Assembly: GCA_947458305.1 (NCBI GenBank)
Contig: CANGZO010000160.1
Coordinates: 1-5,649, forward strand
Length of the DNA: 5,649 nt
Direction: 5' to 3'
From: Comamonadaceae bacterium
GTDB lineage: Bacteria; Pseudomonadota; Gammaproteobacteria; Burkholderiales; Burkholderiaceae_C
Below are positions 4,923 to 5,649 of the stretch, one piece after another. How positions within the stretch are numbered: position 1 is the stretch's first letter; every line of letters begins with the position of its first letter. A program made the translations under genes and the position numbers. The notes beneath the pieces are model-generated. The model made no database searches and was not told the DNA's origin. It saw only the letters and a program-made list of their open reading frames with translations.

Positions 4923-5649
4923 ATGTTGAAAGCCTACCGAGACCACGCCGCCGAACGCGCAGCCCTTGGCATCCCGCCACTGCCTTTGGATGCCAAACAA
5001 ACCGCTGAACTGATCGAACTGATCAAAAACCCGCCTGCAGGCGAAGACGCCTTTTTGATGGACTTGTTGACCCACCGCGTGCCCCCGGGCGTGGACGATG
5101 CGGCCAAGGTCAAGGCCTCTTTCTTGGCCGCTGTGGCGCACGGCGAAATCAGCGTGGGCTTGGTCTCCAAGGCCAAGGCCACCGAATTGCTCGGCACCAT
5201 GGTGGGCGGCTACAACGTGCACCCGCTGATCGAATTGCTCGACAGCGCCGAAGTCGCTGCTGTGGCCGCGGAAGGCCTGAAGAAAACCTTGCTGATGTTT
5301 GACTTCTTCAACGATGTCGCCGAAAAATCCAAGGCCGGTAACGCCAAGGCCAAAGAAGTCATGCAAAGCTGGGCTGAGGCCGAGTGGTTCACCAGCCGCC
5401 CTGAAGTCGAGAAAAAAATCACCATCACCGTCTTCAAGGTGCCCGGTGAGACCAACACCGACGACCTGTCGCCCGCACCTGATGCCTGGAGCCGCCCCGA
5501 CATCCCGCTGCACTACCTGGCGATGTTGAAAAACACCCGCGAAGGCGCCCCTTTCAAGCCCGAAGAAGACGGCAAGCGTGGCCCCATGGCCATGATCGAA
5601 GAGCTAAAGAAAAAAGGCCACTTGGTGTCCTACGTGGGCGACGTGGTCG
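4923..5649 (+). CDS. acnB: Bifunctional aconitate hydratase 2 / 2-methylisocitrate dehydratase, N-terminal part
   Basis: The first 242 codons are present; the gene runs off the right edge. AcnB interconverts citrate and isocitrate through cis-aconitate using a 4Fe-4S cluster in the cytoplasm, and in many bacteria also hydrates 2-methyl-cis-aconitate. The sequence aligns by eye with E. coli AcnB throughout. MLKAYRDHAAERAALGI opens the HEAT-like domain (about 1-160). NPPAGEDAFLMDLL (36-49), ELLGTMVGGYNVHPLIELL (88-106) and VMQSWAEAEWF (146-156) are near-identical blocks. TNTDDLSPAPDAWSRPDIP (177-195) belongs to the swivelling domain that AcnB carries at its N-terminal side, unlike AcnA. The cluster cysteines lie beyond the window. 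The ATG has GGAG 7 nt upstream (4912-4915). It is the last visible gene of the mdh operon. Confidence 0.97.
   Translation, partial: MLKAYRDHAAERAALGIPPLPLDAKQTAELIELIKNPPAGEDAFLMDLLTHRVPPGVDDAAKVKASFLAAVAHGEISVGLVSKAKATELLGTMVGGYNVHPLIELLDSAEVAAVAAEGLKKTLLMFDFFNDVAEKSKAGNAKAKEVMQSWAEAEWFTSRPEVEKKITITVFKVPGETNTDDLSPAPDAWSRPDIPLHYLAMLKNTREGAPFKPEEDGKRGPMAMIEELKKKGHLVSYVGDVV

Noticed and set aside
4824..5513. A 229-codon minus-strand open frame opposite acnB
   Set aside because: It overlaps the unmistakable AcnB coding sequence; its composition is typical of an antisense shadow.

Overview
The window is a TCA-cycle gene block from a betaproteobacterium, most likely Burkholderiales and probably Comamonadaceae. 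That placement is an inference from the gene order, the moderately GC-rich codon use and the recognisable protein families; no database search was possible. Two gene sets diverge from one regulatory region at about 1915-1975. Leftward (minus strand) run a GntR/HutC-family regulator, sdhC, sdhD and the first 21 codons of sdhA. Rightward (plus strand) run malate dehydrogenase (mdh), a stand-alone CitE-like (HpcH/HpaI aldolase family) lyase, an exported protein of unknown function, and the first 242 codons of aconitase B (acnB).

Region by region: 1-64 is the start of the succinate dehydrogenase flavoprotein; 116-484 and 524-955 are the two heme/quinone-binding membrane anchors; 956-1085 is an intergenic stretch with an inverted repeat over a candidate sdh promoter; 1086-1871 is the regulator. 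The interval 1872-2105 holds back-to-back promoters around a perfect palindrome with an extra half-site, followed by an mdh leader that can fold into two consecutive stem-loops. Mdh (2106-3089), the CitE-like gene (3110-4114), the exported protein (4111-4890) and acnB (4923 onward) are tightly packed, with gaps of 20 nt, a 4-nt overlap and 32 nt, and look like one operon.

Together the genes cover succinate to fumarate (Sdh), malate to oxaloacetate (Mdh) and citrate to isocitrate (AcnB). The regulator sits between the two arms. The palindrome lies exactly in the spacer of its own predicted promoter and next to the mdh -35 box, so autoregulation and control of the mdh arm are the simplest model. 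The least explained parts are the CitE-like enzyme without citrate lyase partners, the translationally coupled Ala-rich exported protein, a terminator-like hairpin inside the end of the CitE-like gene, and the structured mdh leader. I see no mobile element, CRISPR array, tRNA or rRNA.
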